Assembly: GCA_025980475.1 (NCBI GenBank)
Contig: JAICXL010000009.1
Location: 1 to 51,072 of the forward strand
DNA length: 51,072 nucleotides
Source: Nocardioidaceae bacterium
GTDB taxonomy: Bacteria > Actinomycetota > Actinomycetes > Propionibacteriales > Nocardioidaceae
Direction of reading: 5' to 3'
The notes under the pieces were generated by a model. The model was given only the letters and a program-made list of their open reading frames with translations. It had not been told where the DNA came from and did no database searches. Below, piece by piece: positions 14,964 to 24,576 of the stretch. The translations under genes and the position numbers were made by a program. Position 1 is the first letter of the stretch. Every line of letters begins with the position of its first letter.

Positions 14964-15722
14964 ATGCGGATCGCCACCTTCAACATCCTCAACGGGCGCA
15001 CGCTGTCCGACGACCAGGTCGACCCCGCCCGGCTCGCGGATGCGGTGAAGGGGCTGGACGCCGACGTGCTGGCCCTGCAGGAGGTGGACCGCAACCAACC
15101 GCGGTCGGAGTACGCCGACCTCACCGCGATCGCGGCGGAGGCGATGGGCGCGGTCGAGCACCGCTTCGTGGCGGCGCTGTCCGGCTCCCCCGGGGCGACC
15201 TGGATGGCCGCGACCGGGGACGAGCAGCCCGACGCGGCTGCCTACGGGATCGCACTCCTGAGCCGGCACCCGGTCTCGTCGTGGCAGGTGGTCCGGCTGC
15301 CGGCCGTGCCGGTGCGGGTGCCGATGCGCTTCCGTGGCAGGAGACGTCCGATCCTGGTGCGCGACGAGCCGCGGGTTGCGGTGGCCGCCGACATCGAGAT
15401 GCCCCGCGGTCCGCTGACAGTGGTGTGCACGCACCTGTCGTTCCTGCCGTACTGGAACGGTCACCAGCTGCGTGGCCTGGTGCGGGCCCTGGCGAGCCAC
15501 CGGCGCCCCCTGGTGCTGGCCGGCGACCTCAACATGGGCCCGGCGCGCGCCGCCGACATCACCGGCCTGCGCCAGCTCGCCTCGGCCCTGACGTTCCCCG
15601 CCGACCGGCCCCGCGAGCAGATCGACCACGTCCTGGCCGACGGCCCGGTCGAGGCGGAGTCGTCGTACGCCGTCCAGCTGCCGCTGTCGGACCACCAGGC
15701 CCTGGTCGTCGACCTGGCCTGA
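14964..15722 (+). CDS. Endonuclease/exonuclease/phosphatase family protein
   Basis: A 252-residue EEP-superfamily hydrolase. Order of motifs: RIATFNILNG (Asn metal ligand), DVLALQEVDRNQPRS (catalytic Glu), a central VVCTHLSFLP (His in TH), VLAGDLNMGP (GDxN) and the C-terminal PLSDHQALVVDL (SDH). Phosphodiester substrate could be nucleic acid, phospholipid or inositol phosphate; the compact size and lack of a signal peptide suggest a cytoplasmic enzyme. The ATG at 14964 has a G6 run 3 nt upstream acting as SD. Confidence 0.87.
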   Translation: MRIATFNILNGRTLSDDQVDPARLADAVKGLDADVLALQEVDRNQPRSEYADLTAIAAEAMGAVEHRFVAALSGSPGATWMAATGDEQPDAAAYGIALLSRHPVSSWQVVRLPAVPVRVPMRFRGRRRPILVRDEPRVAVAADIEMPRGPLTVVCTHLSFLPYWNGHQLRGLVRALASHRRPLVLAGDLNMGPARAADITGLRQLASALTFPADRPREQIDHVLADGPVEAESSYAVQLPLSDHQALVVDLA

Positions 15723-15731
15723 CCGCAGTCC

Positions 15732-16763
15732 TCAGTTGCCGAAGAAGACCGCCGCCTCGGCGTACTCCCCCGGGTCCACCAGCTTCAGCTCCCCGGTGCC
15801 GTCGATGAGCGGCACCCGCTCGATCCGCGTGCCGCGCAGCGCCATCATCTTCCCGAAGTCGCCGTCCGCGACCGCCGCGATCGCGTGCAGGCCGAAACGG
15901 GTCGCGAGCCAGCGGTCGAACGCCGTCGGGGTGCCGCCGCGCTGCACGTGCCCGAGGACGACGGCACGGGCCTCCTTGCCGGTGCGCTGCTCGATCTCCC
16001 CGGCGAGCCGGTCACCGATGCCGCCGAGGCGGACGTGCCCGAAGGCGTCCTTCTGCCCGGTCAGCAGGCTCATCCCGCCACCCTCGACCGGCACCGCGCC
16101 CTCGGAGACGACCACGATCGGGGCGTACTGCTTCTTGAACCGGTTCTCGACGTACTCGCAGACCTTGTCGATGTCGAAGGGCTGCTCGGGGATCAGCACG
16201 ACGTTGGCGCCGCCTGCGATGCCCGCGTGCAGGGCGATCCACCCGGCGTGCCGGCCCATCACCTCCACGACGAGGACCCGGTGGTGTGACTCCGCGGTGG
16301 TGTGCAGCCGGTCGATCGCCTCCATCGCGATGTTGACCGCGGTGTCGAAGCCGAAGGTGAAGTCGGTGGCCGAGAGGTCGTTGTCGATGGTCTTCGGCAC
16401 GCCGACCACGTTGACGCCGAGGTCGTGCAGCCTCGTCGCGACGCCGAGGGTGTCCTCGCCGCCGATCGCGACCAGCGCGTCCACGCCGAGCTGGGCAAGG
16501 TTGGCCTTGATCCGCTCGACACCGCCCTCCTCCTGGAAGGGGTTGGTGCGCGAGGAGCCCAGGATGGTGCCCCCACGCGGGAGGATGCCGCGGACCTCGG
16601 CGACCCCGAGCTCACTGGTCGTGCCCTCGAGCGGGCCCCGCCAGCCGTCCCGGAAGCCGACGAACTCGAAGTCGTAGCCCTGCACGCCCCGGCGGACCAC
16701 CGCCCGGATCACCGCGTTGAGGCCCGGGCAGTCCCCGCCTCCGGTGAGCACGCCGACGCGCAT
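15732..16763 (-). CDS. pfkA: 6-phosphofructokinase with pyrophosphate-type signature
   Basis: A 343-residue PFK that phosphorylates fructose 6-phosphate. N-terminus MRVGVLTGGGDCPGLNAVIR. The phosphoryl-donor loop is GGEDT (101-105), so position 104 is Asp, and the substrate loop is PKTIDND (123-129), so 124 is Lys. In the family Gly104/Gly124 marks ATP enzymes and Asp104/Lys124 marks PPi enzymes, as in Amycolatopsis PPi-PFK. MGRHAGWIA and the LGHVQRGGTP effector/substrate motif are intact. The ATG at 16763 has AGGAGG 7 nt upstream. PPi use is prediction, not proof. Confidence 0.93.
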   Translation of the reverse strand: MRVGVLTGGGDCPGLNAVIRAVVRRGVQGYDFEFVGFRDGWRGPLEGTTSELGVAEVRGILPRGGTILGSSRTNPFQEEGGVERIKANLAQLGVDALVAIGGEDTLGVATRLHDLGVNVVGVPKTIDNDLSATDFTFGFDTAVNIAMEAIDRLHTTAESHHRVLVVEVMGRHAGWIALHAGIAGGANVVLIPEQPFDIDKVCEYVENRFKKQYAPIVVVSEGAVPVEGGGMSLLTGQKDAFGHVRLGGIGDRLAGEIEQRTGKEARAVVLGHVQRGGTPTAFDRWLATRFGLHAIAAVADGDFGKMMALRGTRIERVPLIDGTGELKLVDPGEYAEAAVFFGN

Positions 16764-16830
16764 GTGTCGTCCTCCTGGTTGGAACGTTCAAGCCGAGTGA
16801 CCACCCTAGCGAGCGGGACGGAGCCGTCAA

Positions 16831-18078
16831 TCAGCCGACGGGCTCCTCGGCCACCGCCGCGTTGGTCACCGGCCGCGCCGCCAGCGGGAGCGACCGGTGC
16901 ATCGGCACGCAGCAGGCCGCGCCGAGCACCGCGATGCCGGACAGCACCAGCCAGGCCGGTGCCGGACCCCGGTCGAGCAGCCAGGCGAAGAGCACCGGCG
17001 CCACCGTGGATGCTGCGTTCCAGGAGAACTGGTAGGTCGCCATGAAGCGGCCGCGCAGGTGCACCGGTGCGGACTCTGCGGCCAGCGTGGAGAGCACCGG
17101 CCCCCCGGTCATCTCACCCAGCGTGTAGACCGCCGCGGCGACGAGGACGACCCCGATCGCAGCCGCTGCGACCAGGTGGCCGGCTGCGAGCAGCAGCAGG
17201 AAGGAAGCCACCGTGAACCCCACCGCGAGCACGACGAGCCGCGACCGGGTGTGGCCGGTCATCGCCTGCACCACCAGGCCCTGGCCCACGCCGATCATCA
17301 CGGTGTTGACCACGAACACCGAGCCGGAGACCCAGCCGGGCAGGCCGAGCATCTTCACGACGTAGACGGGCATCGCCACGTTGAGTGCCATCCCGGTCAT
17401 CGCGTAGCCGAAGTTCGAGCCGATCAGCCAGCGGTAGCCGCGGTCGCGCAGCACCACTCCCCAGCCGCCCGGCGCGACTCCGGCCCCGCGCCGCGTCTCG
17501 TGCCCGACCACACCGGCCATCAGCACGAACGACAGCACGAACGACACCGCGTTGAGCACCACCACCCCCTGGTACGACGCCGCCGTCCCGACCGTGATCG
17601 CCGCCCCGGCGAGGAGCCCGCCGATCGCGAAGCCGGAGTTGCGCAGCGCCCCGAGGAAGCCGAACCACCGCTCCCGCTCCCCCGGGGCGCTGATCGCGGC
17701 GACCATCGGCGCGTAGGACCCCCAGAAGGCAGTCCGACCGGCCGCGGCGACCGCGACGACGAGCACCACCACCGGCAGCGAGTGCGCGAACGGATAGACC
17801 GCGAAGCCCGCCGCCTGGAGCAGGTTGCCCAGCTGCAGCACGCGCTTGGCGCCGTACCTGTCGACCACCCCGCCGACCAGCAGCGTCAGCGGCAGGGTCA
17901 GCAGCGAGGCGATCGACATCGCCAGGCCGACCTGCACCAGCGTCAGCGGCGTCACGGCGAGGAAGTAGAGCATCGACACGGGCATCCACACGCCGCTGCC
18001 GATCGCGTCGATGCCGATGGCGGTGACGAAGCGGCGATGCGCGCCGATGGGCGGGAACCCGAGCGTGCTCAGCACCAC
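16831..18078 (-). CDS. MFS transporter
   Basis: A roughly 415-residue major facilitator with about twelve membrane helices. Recognisable parts are the first cytoplasmic loop VVDRYGAKRVLQLGNLLQA (a version of G-x-x-x-D-R-x-G-x-K/R), the RERWFGFLGALRNSGFAIGGLL segment and a C-terminal GRFMATYQFSWNAAST region resembling the DHA1/MdtH-type multidrug efflux groups. Start is GTG at 18078 or the next GTG at 18075; CAGCAT, a possible -10, ends 6 nt before 18075. Substrate unknown. Monocistronic between pfkA and a divergent small membrane gene. Confidence 0.85.
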   Translation of the reverse strand: MVLSTLGFPPIGAHRRFVTAIGIDAIGSGVWMPVSMLYFLAVTPLTLVQVGLAMSIASLLTLPLTLLVGGVVDRYGAKRVLQLGNLLQAAGFAVYPFAHSLPVVVLVVAVAAAGRTAFWGSYAPMVAAISAPGERERWFGFLGALRNSGFAIGGLLAGAAITVGTAASYQGVVVLNAVSFVLSFVLMAGVVGHETRRGAGVAPGGWGVVLRDRGYRWLIGSNFGYAMTGMALNVAMPVYVVKMLGLPGWVSGSVFVVNTVMIGVGQGLVVQAMTGHTRSRLVVLAVGFTVASFLLLLAAGHLVAAAAIGVVLVAAAVYTLGEMTGGPVLSTLAAESAPVHLRGRFMATYQFSWNAASTVAPVLFAWLLDRGPAPAWLVLSGIAVLGAACCVPMHRSLPLAARPVTNAAVAEEPVG

Positions 18079-18174
18079 CCGATGCTGTCACAGGGGACCG
18101 GGCGCAGCAGCCGAATATCCCGCCGCGCGCCGCCTCCCCGGGATGAACCGGCGCCGCTTCGGGCACGGGGCCAC

Positions 18175-18354
18175 ATGAAGAAGGTCCTCGAGCTGATCGT
18201 CTGTTTCTTCCACCCGGTGGCAGTGGTGCTCGGCTGGGTCAACCTCGCCGGCAGGCAGGACCTGACCGGCGGTGCGAAGGTCGCCTGGGCGATCTTGCTG
18301 ATCATCCCGATCGTCCCGTTCCTCTACGTCCTCATCGGCGGCGACCTGTGGTGA
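18175..18354 (+). CDS. Small two-helix membrane protein, PLDc_N-like
   Basis: A 59-residue protein with two hydrophobic segments: VLELIVCFFHPVAVVLGWV (~4-22) and a second at ~36-55 reading WAILLIIPIVPFLYVLIGG, which resembles the phospholipase-D nuclease N-terminal (PLDc_N) hairpin P-I-x-G-P-x-x-Y-x-L-x-G. Nothing else is present, so no enzymatic role is implied. The ATG at 18175 has a CACGGGG stretch 5 nt upstream. It could be part of one transcript with DUF1028 29 bp downstream, though that gene has its own -10. Confidence 0.65.
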   Translation: MKKVLELIVCFFHPVAVVLGWVNLAGRQDLTGGAKVAWAILLIIPIVPFLYVLIGGDLW

Positions 18355-18371
18355 CCAGCTAGCCGCGTCGT

Positions 18372-18377
18372 TACCTT
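18372..18377 (+). promoter_or_regulatory. -10 element of a leaderless promoter for the DUF1028 gene
   Basis: TACCTT, then 6 nt, then ATG at 18384. Confidence 0.55.
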
Positions 18378-18383
18378 GAGCCC

Positions 18384-19232
18384 ATGACGTTCTCGATCGT
18401 GGGCCGTGCGACCGACGGGCCCGAGCCCGTCTGGGGCGTGGCGGTGGCCTCGAAGTTCCTCGCCGTGGGCAGCGTGGTCCCGGCCGCCGTCGCCGGTGTC
18501 GGCGCCCTGGCCACCCAGGCCGACGCCAACGTGGCGTGGAAGGGCATCGGGCTCTCGCTCCTCGACGAGGGCGCCACGGCCTCGGTCGCGCTGCAGCGGA
18601 TGATCGAGGAGGACGACAAGCGCGAGCACCGCCAGCTCGGCATCGTCGACGCCGAGGGCGGCGCGGCGAGCCACACCGGCCACGACTGCTTCGAGTGGGC
18701 CGGCGGCGTCGCCGAGCAGCGCGACGGGGAGGGGGTCGCGATCCAGGGCAACATCCTCGCCGGGCCGCAGGTCGTGGAGGAGATGAAGCGCTCCTGGGAC
18801 GCCTCGGCCGGGCAGCCCCTCGCCCGCCGGCTGCTCACCGCGCTGGCCGCCGGGGACCTCGCCGGCGGCGACCGGCGGGGGCGGCAGTCCGCGGCCCTGC
18901 TGGTGGTCCGGGAGGGGGCTGGGTACGGCGGCCTCGACGACGTCGCCGTCGACCTCCGGGTGGACGACCACCCCCAGCCGATCGAGGAGCTGGCCCGCCT
19001 GCTCGACCTCAACGACCTCTACCTGACCGCGTCGACCGAGCAGGAACAGGTCGAGGTCACCGAAGGGCTGCGTGCCGAGCTCGAGGCGTTCGCCCGTGCG
19101 CAGGGCCACCCGGACTTCAACGCCTGGGTCGGCGCGGAGAACTACGAGATGCGGGTCGCCGACGACGGCAGCTGGGTCGACCAGCGCGTTCTCGCGATCG
19201 TCCGGGCGGCCAGACCTGACGACACGACCTGA
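18384..19232 (+). CDS. DUF1028 domain-containing protein (Ntn-hydrolase-like)
   Basis: A 282-residue protein. Residues ~1-210 match DUF1028, an Ntn-hydrolase-like fold: TFSIVGRAT, WGVAVASKFLAVGSVVP, GALATQADANV, LGIVDAEGGAASHTG, GVAIQGNILAG and RRGRQSAALLVV. The C-terminal ~70 residues (LARLLDLNDLYL, RAELEAFARAQGHPDFNAWVGAENYEMR) are the peptidoglycan-binding-like extension often attached to it. The presumed N-terminal nucleophile after Met would be Thr2 or Ser4. Function is unproven; family members are annotated as possible amidases or peptidases. No signal peptide seen. Confidence 0.9.
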   Translation: MTFSIVGRATDGPEPVWGVAVASKFLAVGSVVPAAVAGVGALATQADANVAWKGIGLSLLDEGATASVALQRMIEEDDKREHRQLGIVDAEGGAASHTGHDCFEWAGGVAEQRDGEGVAIQGNILAGPQVVEEMKRSWDASAGQPLARRLLTALAAGDLAGGDRRGRQSAALLVVREGAGYGGLDDVAVDLRVDDHPQPIEELARLLDLNDLYLTASTEQEQVEVTEGLRAELEAFARAQGHPDFNAWVGAENYEMRVADDGSWVDQRVLAIVRAARPDDTT

Positions 19233-19273
19233 CGGGTTGCAGAGATCAACCACAGCCGACGACGAGTTCCCCC

Positions 19274-19279
19274 TACGAT
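19274..19279 (+). promoter_or_regulatory. Possible -10 element for the secreted protein gene
   Basis: TACGAT about 36 bp before the GTG at 19315, leaving a short leader that carries the AGGGGA ribosome site. No clear -35. Confidence 0.35.
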
Positions 19280-19314
19280 CGGCGCACCATTTGCACCTTT
19301 CTGAGGGGACCCTA

Positions 19315-19944
19315 GTGAAGCCCAACCGCACGATCTGCTTCGCCATGGGCGCGATCACCGCGCTCGTGCTCGGCTCCGGCACCGCCTACGCGGCCACCGG
19401 TGGCAAGTTCATCATCGGCAAGGCCAACTCCGAGACCAGCACCACCACCTTGAGCAACTCGCGCGGCACCGCGCTGGCCCTCAACTCGAAGGCCGGCACC
19501 CCGCCGCTGAAGGTCAACCGGACGACGAAGGTGCCGAACCTCAACGCCGACCGGCTTGACGGCAAGGACAGCACCGCCTTCGCGCTGTCCTCGGCGACGC
19601 TGGGCACCGTCACGGGAGTCGGCTCGCCCACGGACTTCGACGACGACGGGACGGACGACGCCATCGTGGCCACGGCGCAGTGCCCAGCCGGCAGCCAGCT
19701 CACGGGCGGGGGCGCCGAGGACGGGACCAGCGACGGCTACGTCGCAGGCAGCGAGCCGTTGGACAACCGCACCTGGGCCGTGGTGGTCTTCAGCAGCGAC
19801 CTCTCGGCGGGCAACGCCGCCAAGGTGACGGCCTTCGCCCGGTGCTGGGATCCGCAGGGCCGCGTCGCCGCCGATCTCGCGACCACCCAGCAGAGCGGCC
19901 CGACCGCTCTCCAGCTGCGAACGCTGGATCAGCTGTCGCGTTGA
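19315..19944 (+). CDS. Secreted protein of unknown function
   Basis: A 209-residue exported protein. Residues 1-~25 are a signal peptide (CFAMGAITALVLGSGTAYA, probable cleavage after AYA). The mature N-terminus has a repetitive TSTTTLSNSRGTALALNSKAG and NLNADRLDGKDS pattern seen in many actinobacterial secreted or cell-surface proteins; the C-terminal ~100 residues hold ATAQCPAGSQLTGGGAE and VTAFARCWDPQG, with two Cys likely to form a disulfide. GTG at 19315 has AGGGGA 5 nt upstream. A strong hairpin follows at 19951-19990. I do not recognise a function. Confidence 0.78.
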   Translation: MKPNRTICFAMGAITALVLGSGTAYAATGGKFIIGKANSETSTTTLSNSRGTALALNSKAGTPPLKVNRTTKVPNLNADRLDGKDSTAFALSSATLGTVTGVGSPTDFDDDGTDDAIVATAQCPAGSQLTGGGAEDGTSDGYVAGSEPLDNRTWAVVVFSSDLSAGNAAKVTAFARCWDPQGRVAADLATTQQSGPTALQLRTLDQLSR

Positions 19945-19950
19945 CACGCT

Positions 19951-19990
19951 CGACCGGGGGTGGTGCCTGCGGGACGGCCACCTCCGGTCG
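19951..19990 (+). terminator. Intrinsic terminator-like hairpin after the secreted protein gene
   Basis: 13-nt arms CGACCGGGGGTGG and CCACCTCCGGTCG pair with one G-U, around a 14-nt loop, 6 bp after the stop codon. No U-tract, as is common in actinobacteria. Confidence 0.65.
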
Positions 19991-20029
19991 CGCCGGCGGC
20001 CTGACCGGCGAACTGACAGGATGCGACTC

Positions 20030-21514
<1,485 letters not shown>

Positions 21515-21559
21515 CCTGGACCTGCGCCTGGGCCCCACCACCTCGGGGCAGGCCGGTGG

Positions 21560-21595
21560 CCCGGGCGGTGGCCGGCTTGGTGCCGGTCGCCCGGG
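21560..21595. terminator. Bidirectional hairpin between convergent glpK and HNH genes
   Basis: Outer arms CCCGGGCG (21560-21567) and CGCCCGGG (21588-21595) enclose an inner CCGG/CCGG pairing. Lies between two convergent stops and could serve both. Confidence 0.55.
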
Positions 21596-21603
21596 TCAGG
21601 CAG

Positions 21604-23085
21604 TCAGAGGGGCCGGGGTTCGTCGGGCAGCTGGTAGGTGCCGTGTCCTGGGACGACGAGGAAGCGGGTGCCTCCCGGGTCGGTCCACTCATAGGTGCCG
21701 TCGCGTCGGCGTCGGTAGCGCCAGCGGGTGAAGGTCTTGCACCGGTGGTGCCGCCGGCACAACGCCGCCAGGTTCTCCGGACTGGTCTGGCCGGGTGGGC
21801 CGCCCTCGTCCAGGGGGACGTAGGGGTCGATGTGGTCCAGGTCGCAAGCCCGCGCACGAGTTCCGCAGAACGGGAACACGCAATGGCTGTCGCGGTTGAT
21901 GACCAGCTCCCGCATCCACTCCGGCGGATCATGGGCGTCGACGGCGTCGGTGCGGTTGAGGTCCCAGACCGGGCGGATGGTGGCGTTGGTCTCCCCGAGC
22001 CACTCCCGGATGGTGGCCAGCAGCACCGGGCCGTGGCGCTCCACCCACCCCACACCGGGCTCGCCGGTGTCGATCGGGGGCCCGTCGAGGTCGACCCGGC
22101 GGCTGGCGAACACTGCGGTGGCCAGGTCGGCCAGGGAGGCGTGGATGAACAGGGTCGTGGAGGCCGCCTTGCGCACCGGCACCACCGAGCGGGAACCCGT
22201 CCCGGCGGGGATCCGCTTGGCTTCCTCGGTCTCGCAGTCGTCGAGGTCGAGCTCACCGGAGAGCAGCTGGTCGGCGATCAGGCCCAGGGCCTTGGAGCGG
22301 CGCACGTCCAACGAAGAGGTGTCACCGTGTCGGGCCAGCTCGGCGGCCTGGGCCGCGACCAGGGCATCGAACTTGACCGCGTCGGTGGTCGAGAGCCGCC
22401 CGTAGAGGTCGGCCACCGCCCCCGAGCGGCCGGGATCGGTGTCGCTGGGCAGGTGCAGGTCGAGCTTGCGGGAATCCTTCGCCTGGTCTTCGGCGTCCCG
22501 GGTCTCCTGCGGGCACCACTTCGCGATCGCGTAGGAGAGCTGCCGCAAGATCGTCGAGAACGCGCATCGCCCGGCCAGGGCCCCGGTGGTCTCATCGACC
22601 CACAGGGCGCCCTCCAGGGGCAGGTTGGCACACTCGACCGCGACCTTGCGCGCCACCCACGCCGGGCAGTCCAGGTCCTGCACGCGCGCCCACAGGATCG
22701 GGTGGCGGTGGGCCAGGTTCAGCCCATCGGCGACCAGCGACATCGCCGAGAAGCTCGACACACCCAGCCTGGTGGCGAGCTGGTCGACCGCGAACTCGGC
22801 CACCGGCGGGGTGCCCGGCCCACCGAGGAGGTCGACGAAGTCCTCCCCCCGCCCACCCACCGGCCCGAAGCGCGCCTGCGGCTCCCAGGAGGCACAATCA
22901 CCCTCCCCACCCGGATGGGCGTGCGCCCACACCACAGCAGCCGCCAGCTTCTCCGCCGCACACCGCTGCTCACCGCGAGCCGCCGCGACGACCGCGTCCA
23001 ACACCGCCGGGCCACGCCCGAACCGGGCCTCCGACCCAACGCCGAAACCCGCGGTCTCGATGTCGGGATAGTCGGTGGTTTCCAT
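21604..23085 (-). CDS. HNH endonuclease with DUF222 domain (13E12-repeat family)
   Basis: A 493-residue protein of the actinobacterial DUF222/HNH family. The large N-terminal DUF222 region (~50-350) includes ARKVAVECANLPLEGALWVDETTGALAG and SKALGLIADQLLSGE; the C-terminal HNH domain reads HCVFPFCGTRARACDLDHIDPY, followed by ENLAALCRRHHRCKTFTRW, with the zinc-binding Cys pairs and the D-H-I catalytic core intact. These genes are often multicopy and variable between strains; natural substrate and role are unknown. The ATG at 23085 is preceded by CATCAT 6 nt upstream and an unusually AT-rich stretch (around 23121-23134). No terminal repeats were seen. Confidence 0.88.
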   Translation of the reverse strand: METTDYPDIETAGFGVGSEARFGRGPAVLDAVVAAARGEQRCAAEKLAAAVVWAHAHPGGEGDCASWEPQARFGPVGGRGEDFVDLLGGPGTPPVAEFAVDQLATRLGVSSFSAMSLVADGLNLAHRHPILWARVQDLDCPAWVARKVAVECANLPLEGALWVDETTGALAGRCAFSTILRQLSYAIAKWCPQETRDAEDQAKDSRKLDLHLPSDTDPGRSGAVADLYGRLSTTDAVKFDALVAAQAAELARHGDTSSLDVRRSKALGLIADQLLSGELDLDDCETEEAKRIPAGTGSRSVVPVRKAASTTLFIHASLADLATAVFASRRVDLDGPPIDTGEPGVGWVERHGPVLLATIREWLGETNATIRPVWDLNRTDAVDAHDPPEWMRELVINRDSHCVFPFCGTRARACDLDHIDPYVPLDEGGPPGQTSPENLAALCRRHHRCKTFTRWRYRRRRDGTYEWTDPGGTRFLVVPGHGTYQLPDEPRPL

Positions 23086-23203
23086 GCATCCATGATGCCA
23101 CCGACCACCGACAGAATCGAGCACATAAACGAATCTGTGGCCTTGACCACAGCCGAGCGCCTGTCGAGGACCGCAGACGACCCGGCACTTGGTGGGCCGG
23201 CAG

Positions 23204-24079
23204 CTACTTCAGCTTCTCCAGCGCTCGTACGGCGCGCTCATGGCCGGCCTCGGCCTCGGCGAGGCGGCCGGCCGCCTCGTCGCGGGCCGCGACCGCCTCG
23301 TCGATGTCCTCCTCGACCCGGTCGGCGTCGCCCTCGAGCTCAGCCAGGCGGCGGCGGAGCTCGTCGATCTCCTCGTGCACCTGCAACCTGCGCGCCTCGA
23401 GGTCGGCCACGGCCCGGGCAGCCTCGTCGACCTCGGCCTGCGCGTGCCCGACCCGGGCCGCCGCGTCGTCGAGGGTCTCCTGCGCGCGCGCCCGCTTGAG
23501 CTCGTCGTCCTCGGGCACCAACCTGAGCTCGGTCGGGGGCCGGTCCAGTGGTGTCGCCCGGCTCCCGACGGCCGCCGGGATCGCCACCACTGACGCGACG
23601 TCGACATCGGAGACGCCAGTGGAGGTGAACGCCTTCACCAGCACGCCGGAACGCACCACGTCGGCGGCCACCGGGTCGAGCATGGCGGCGTTGAGCACCC
23701 CTTCGACCTGGTCGACCACCGCCGGGGTGAGGCGGGCGCCGCCCTCCCGGGCCAGCGCCCGGGCCGCGGAGGCCAGCGCCGCGGTCAGCTGGCGTCGCTG
23801 GCGGGTCAGCGTGCGCAGCTCCTCGCCCTGCATCGACTCGGCTGCCTCCCGCAGCGATGCGCCGAGCGACAGCACCTGATCGATCTGGCGCGGTTCACGG
23901 CGGACGAGCAGGTTCACCGCCCAGGCCGCGGTGGACGGCTTGCGCAGGGCCTTGACCTGCCGCGACAGCTCCCGATCCGCGATCTCCTTCGCGGCCGCGT
24001 TGCGCGCCTCGGTGAACGCCTCCACCGGCACCGCGTAGAGCCGGTCGGCGACCTCGACCAGCGGCTCCGGCGCACTCAT
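23204..24079 (-). CDS. Conserved actinobacterial coiled-coil protein of unknown function
   Basis: A 291-residue protein. N-terminal ~175 residues are helical with the conserved PVEAFTEARNAAAKEIAD and ALRKPSTAAWAVNLLVRREP segments typical of a family annotated as hypothetical in actinobacteria; residues ~195-291 are an almost uninterrupted Glu/Ala/Arg coiled coil (RARAQETLDDAAARVG to ALEKLK). No signal peptide or membrane helix. Its ATG overlaps the cinA stop as ATGA, so it is co-translated with cinA. I cannot assign a function. Confidence 0.8.
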   Translation of the reverse strand: MSAPEPLVEVADRLYAVPVEAFTEARNAAAKEIADRELSRQVKALRKPSTAAWAVNLLVRREPRQIDQVLSLGASLREAAESMQGEELRTLTRQRRQLTAALASAARALAREGGARLTPAVVDQVEGVLNAAMLDPVAADVVRSGVLVKAFTSTGVSDVDVASVVAIPAAVGSRATPLDRPPTELRLVPEDDELKRARAQETLDDAAARVGHAQAEVDEAARAVADLEARRLQVHEEIDELRRRLAELEGDADRVEEDIDEAVAARDEAAGRLAEAEAGHERAVRALEKLK

Positions 24080-24552
24080 CGAGCGAGCTCAGCGAGCAGG
24101 CCCTTCAGGGCCTCGGCACAGGCCTGCTCCCGGATCTCACTTCGGTCGCCGGAGAGCGCCAGCATCGCCGAGCGCACGCCCAACGGGCCGGCGATGCCGA
24201 CGAAGACGGTGCCCACGGGCTTGCCCTCCTGGCGGGCCGGCCCGGCGACCCCCGTCGTCGACAGCGCCCAGTCGGCGCCGAGCAGCCGACGCACCCCGGC
24301 AGCCATCGCCTCGGCGCACTCGCCGGAGACCACCCAGTGGGATGCGACGACGTGGTCCGGCACCCCGAGGACGCGCTGCTTCACCTCGGTGGCGTAGGAG
24401 ACAACGCCGCCGAGCACAGTGTCCGACGCTCCCGGCGCTGCGGTGAGGATCGCGGCGAGGTCGCCGCCGGTCAGCGACTCGGCGACCGCGATGGTCAGGC
24501 CACGGCGCAGCAGCTCGGCGTGCACCTGGGCGGCGAAGTCGACACCATCCAC
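24076..24552 (-). CDS. cinA: CinA C-terminal domain protein (nicotinamide-nucleotide amidase, PncC type)
   Basis: A 158-residue stand-alone CinA-C domain, which hydrolyses NMN to nicotinate mononucleotide in pyridine-nucleotide recycling. Motifs: LTIAVAESLTGGDLAAILT (active-site region with Ser/Thr), SDTVLGGVVSYATEVKQRVLGV, GECAEAMAAGVRRLLGADWALSTTGVAGP and GTVFVGIAG. The MoaB-like N-terminal half of full CinA is absent, as in many actinobacteria. GTG at 24552 lies 7 nt after a TAACGT -10 that overlaps the divergent GH15 promoter. Usually near pgsA and recA, which fits pgsA 2.7 kb away. Confidence 0.88.
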   Translation of the reverse strand: MDGVDFAAQVHAELLRRGLTIAVAESLTGGDLAAILTAAPGASDTVLGGVVSYATEVKQRVLGVPDHVVASHWVVSGECAEAMAAGVRRLLGADWALSTTGVAGPARQEGKPVGTVFVGIAGPLGVRSAMLALSGDRSEIREQACAEALKGLLAELAR

Positions 24553-24559
24553 GGACTGA

Positions 24560-24569
24560 ACGTTAGTCT
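24560..24569. promoter_or_regulatory. Overlapping bidirectional -10 elements for cinA and the GH15 gene
   Basis: Plus strand TAGTCT (24564-24569) with 7 nt to ATG 24577; minus strand TAACGT (24565-24560) with 7 nt to GTG 24552. The two hexamers share the TA at 24564-24565, so both leaderless transcripts would be started from one symmetric melting site. Confidence 0.6.
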
Positions 24570-24576
24570 CACGGGC

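Noticed and set aside
21604-23203. HNH gene as part of an insertion sequence or homing element
   Set aside because: No terminal inverted repeats, target-site duplication, intron or transposase motif was found.
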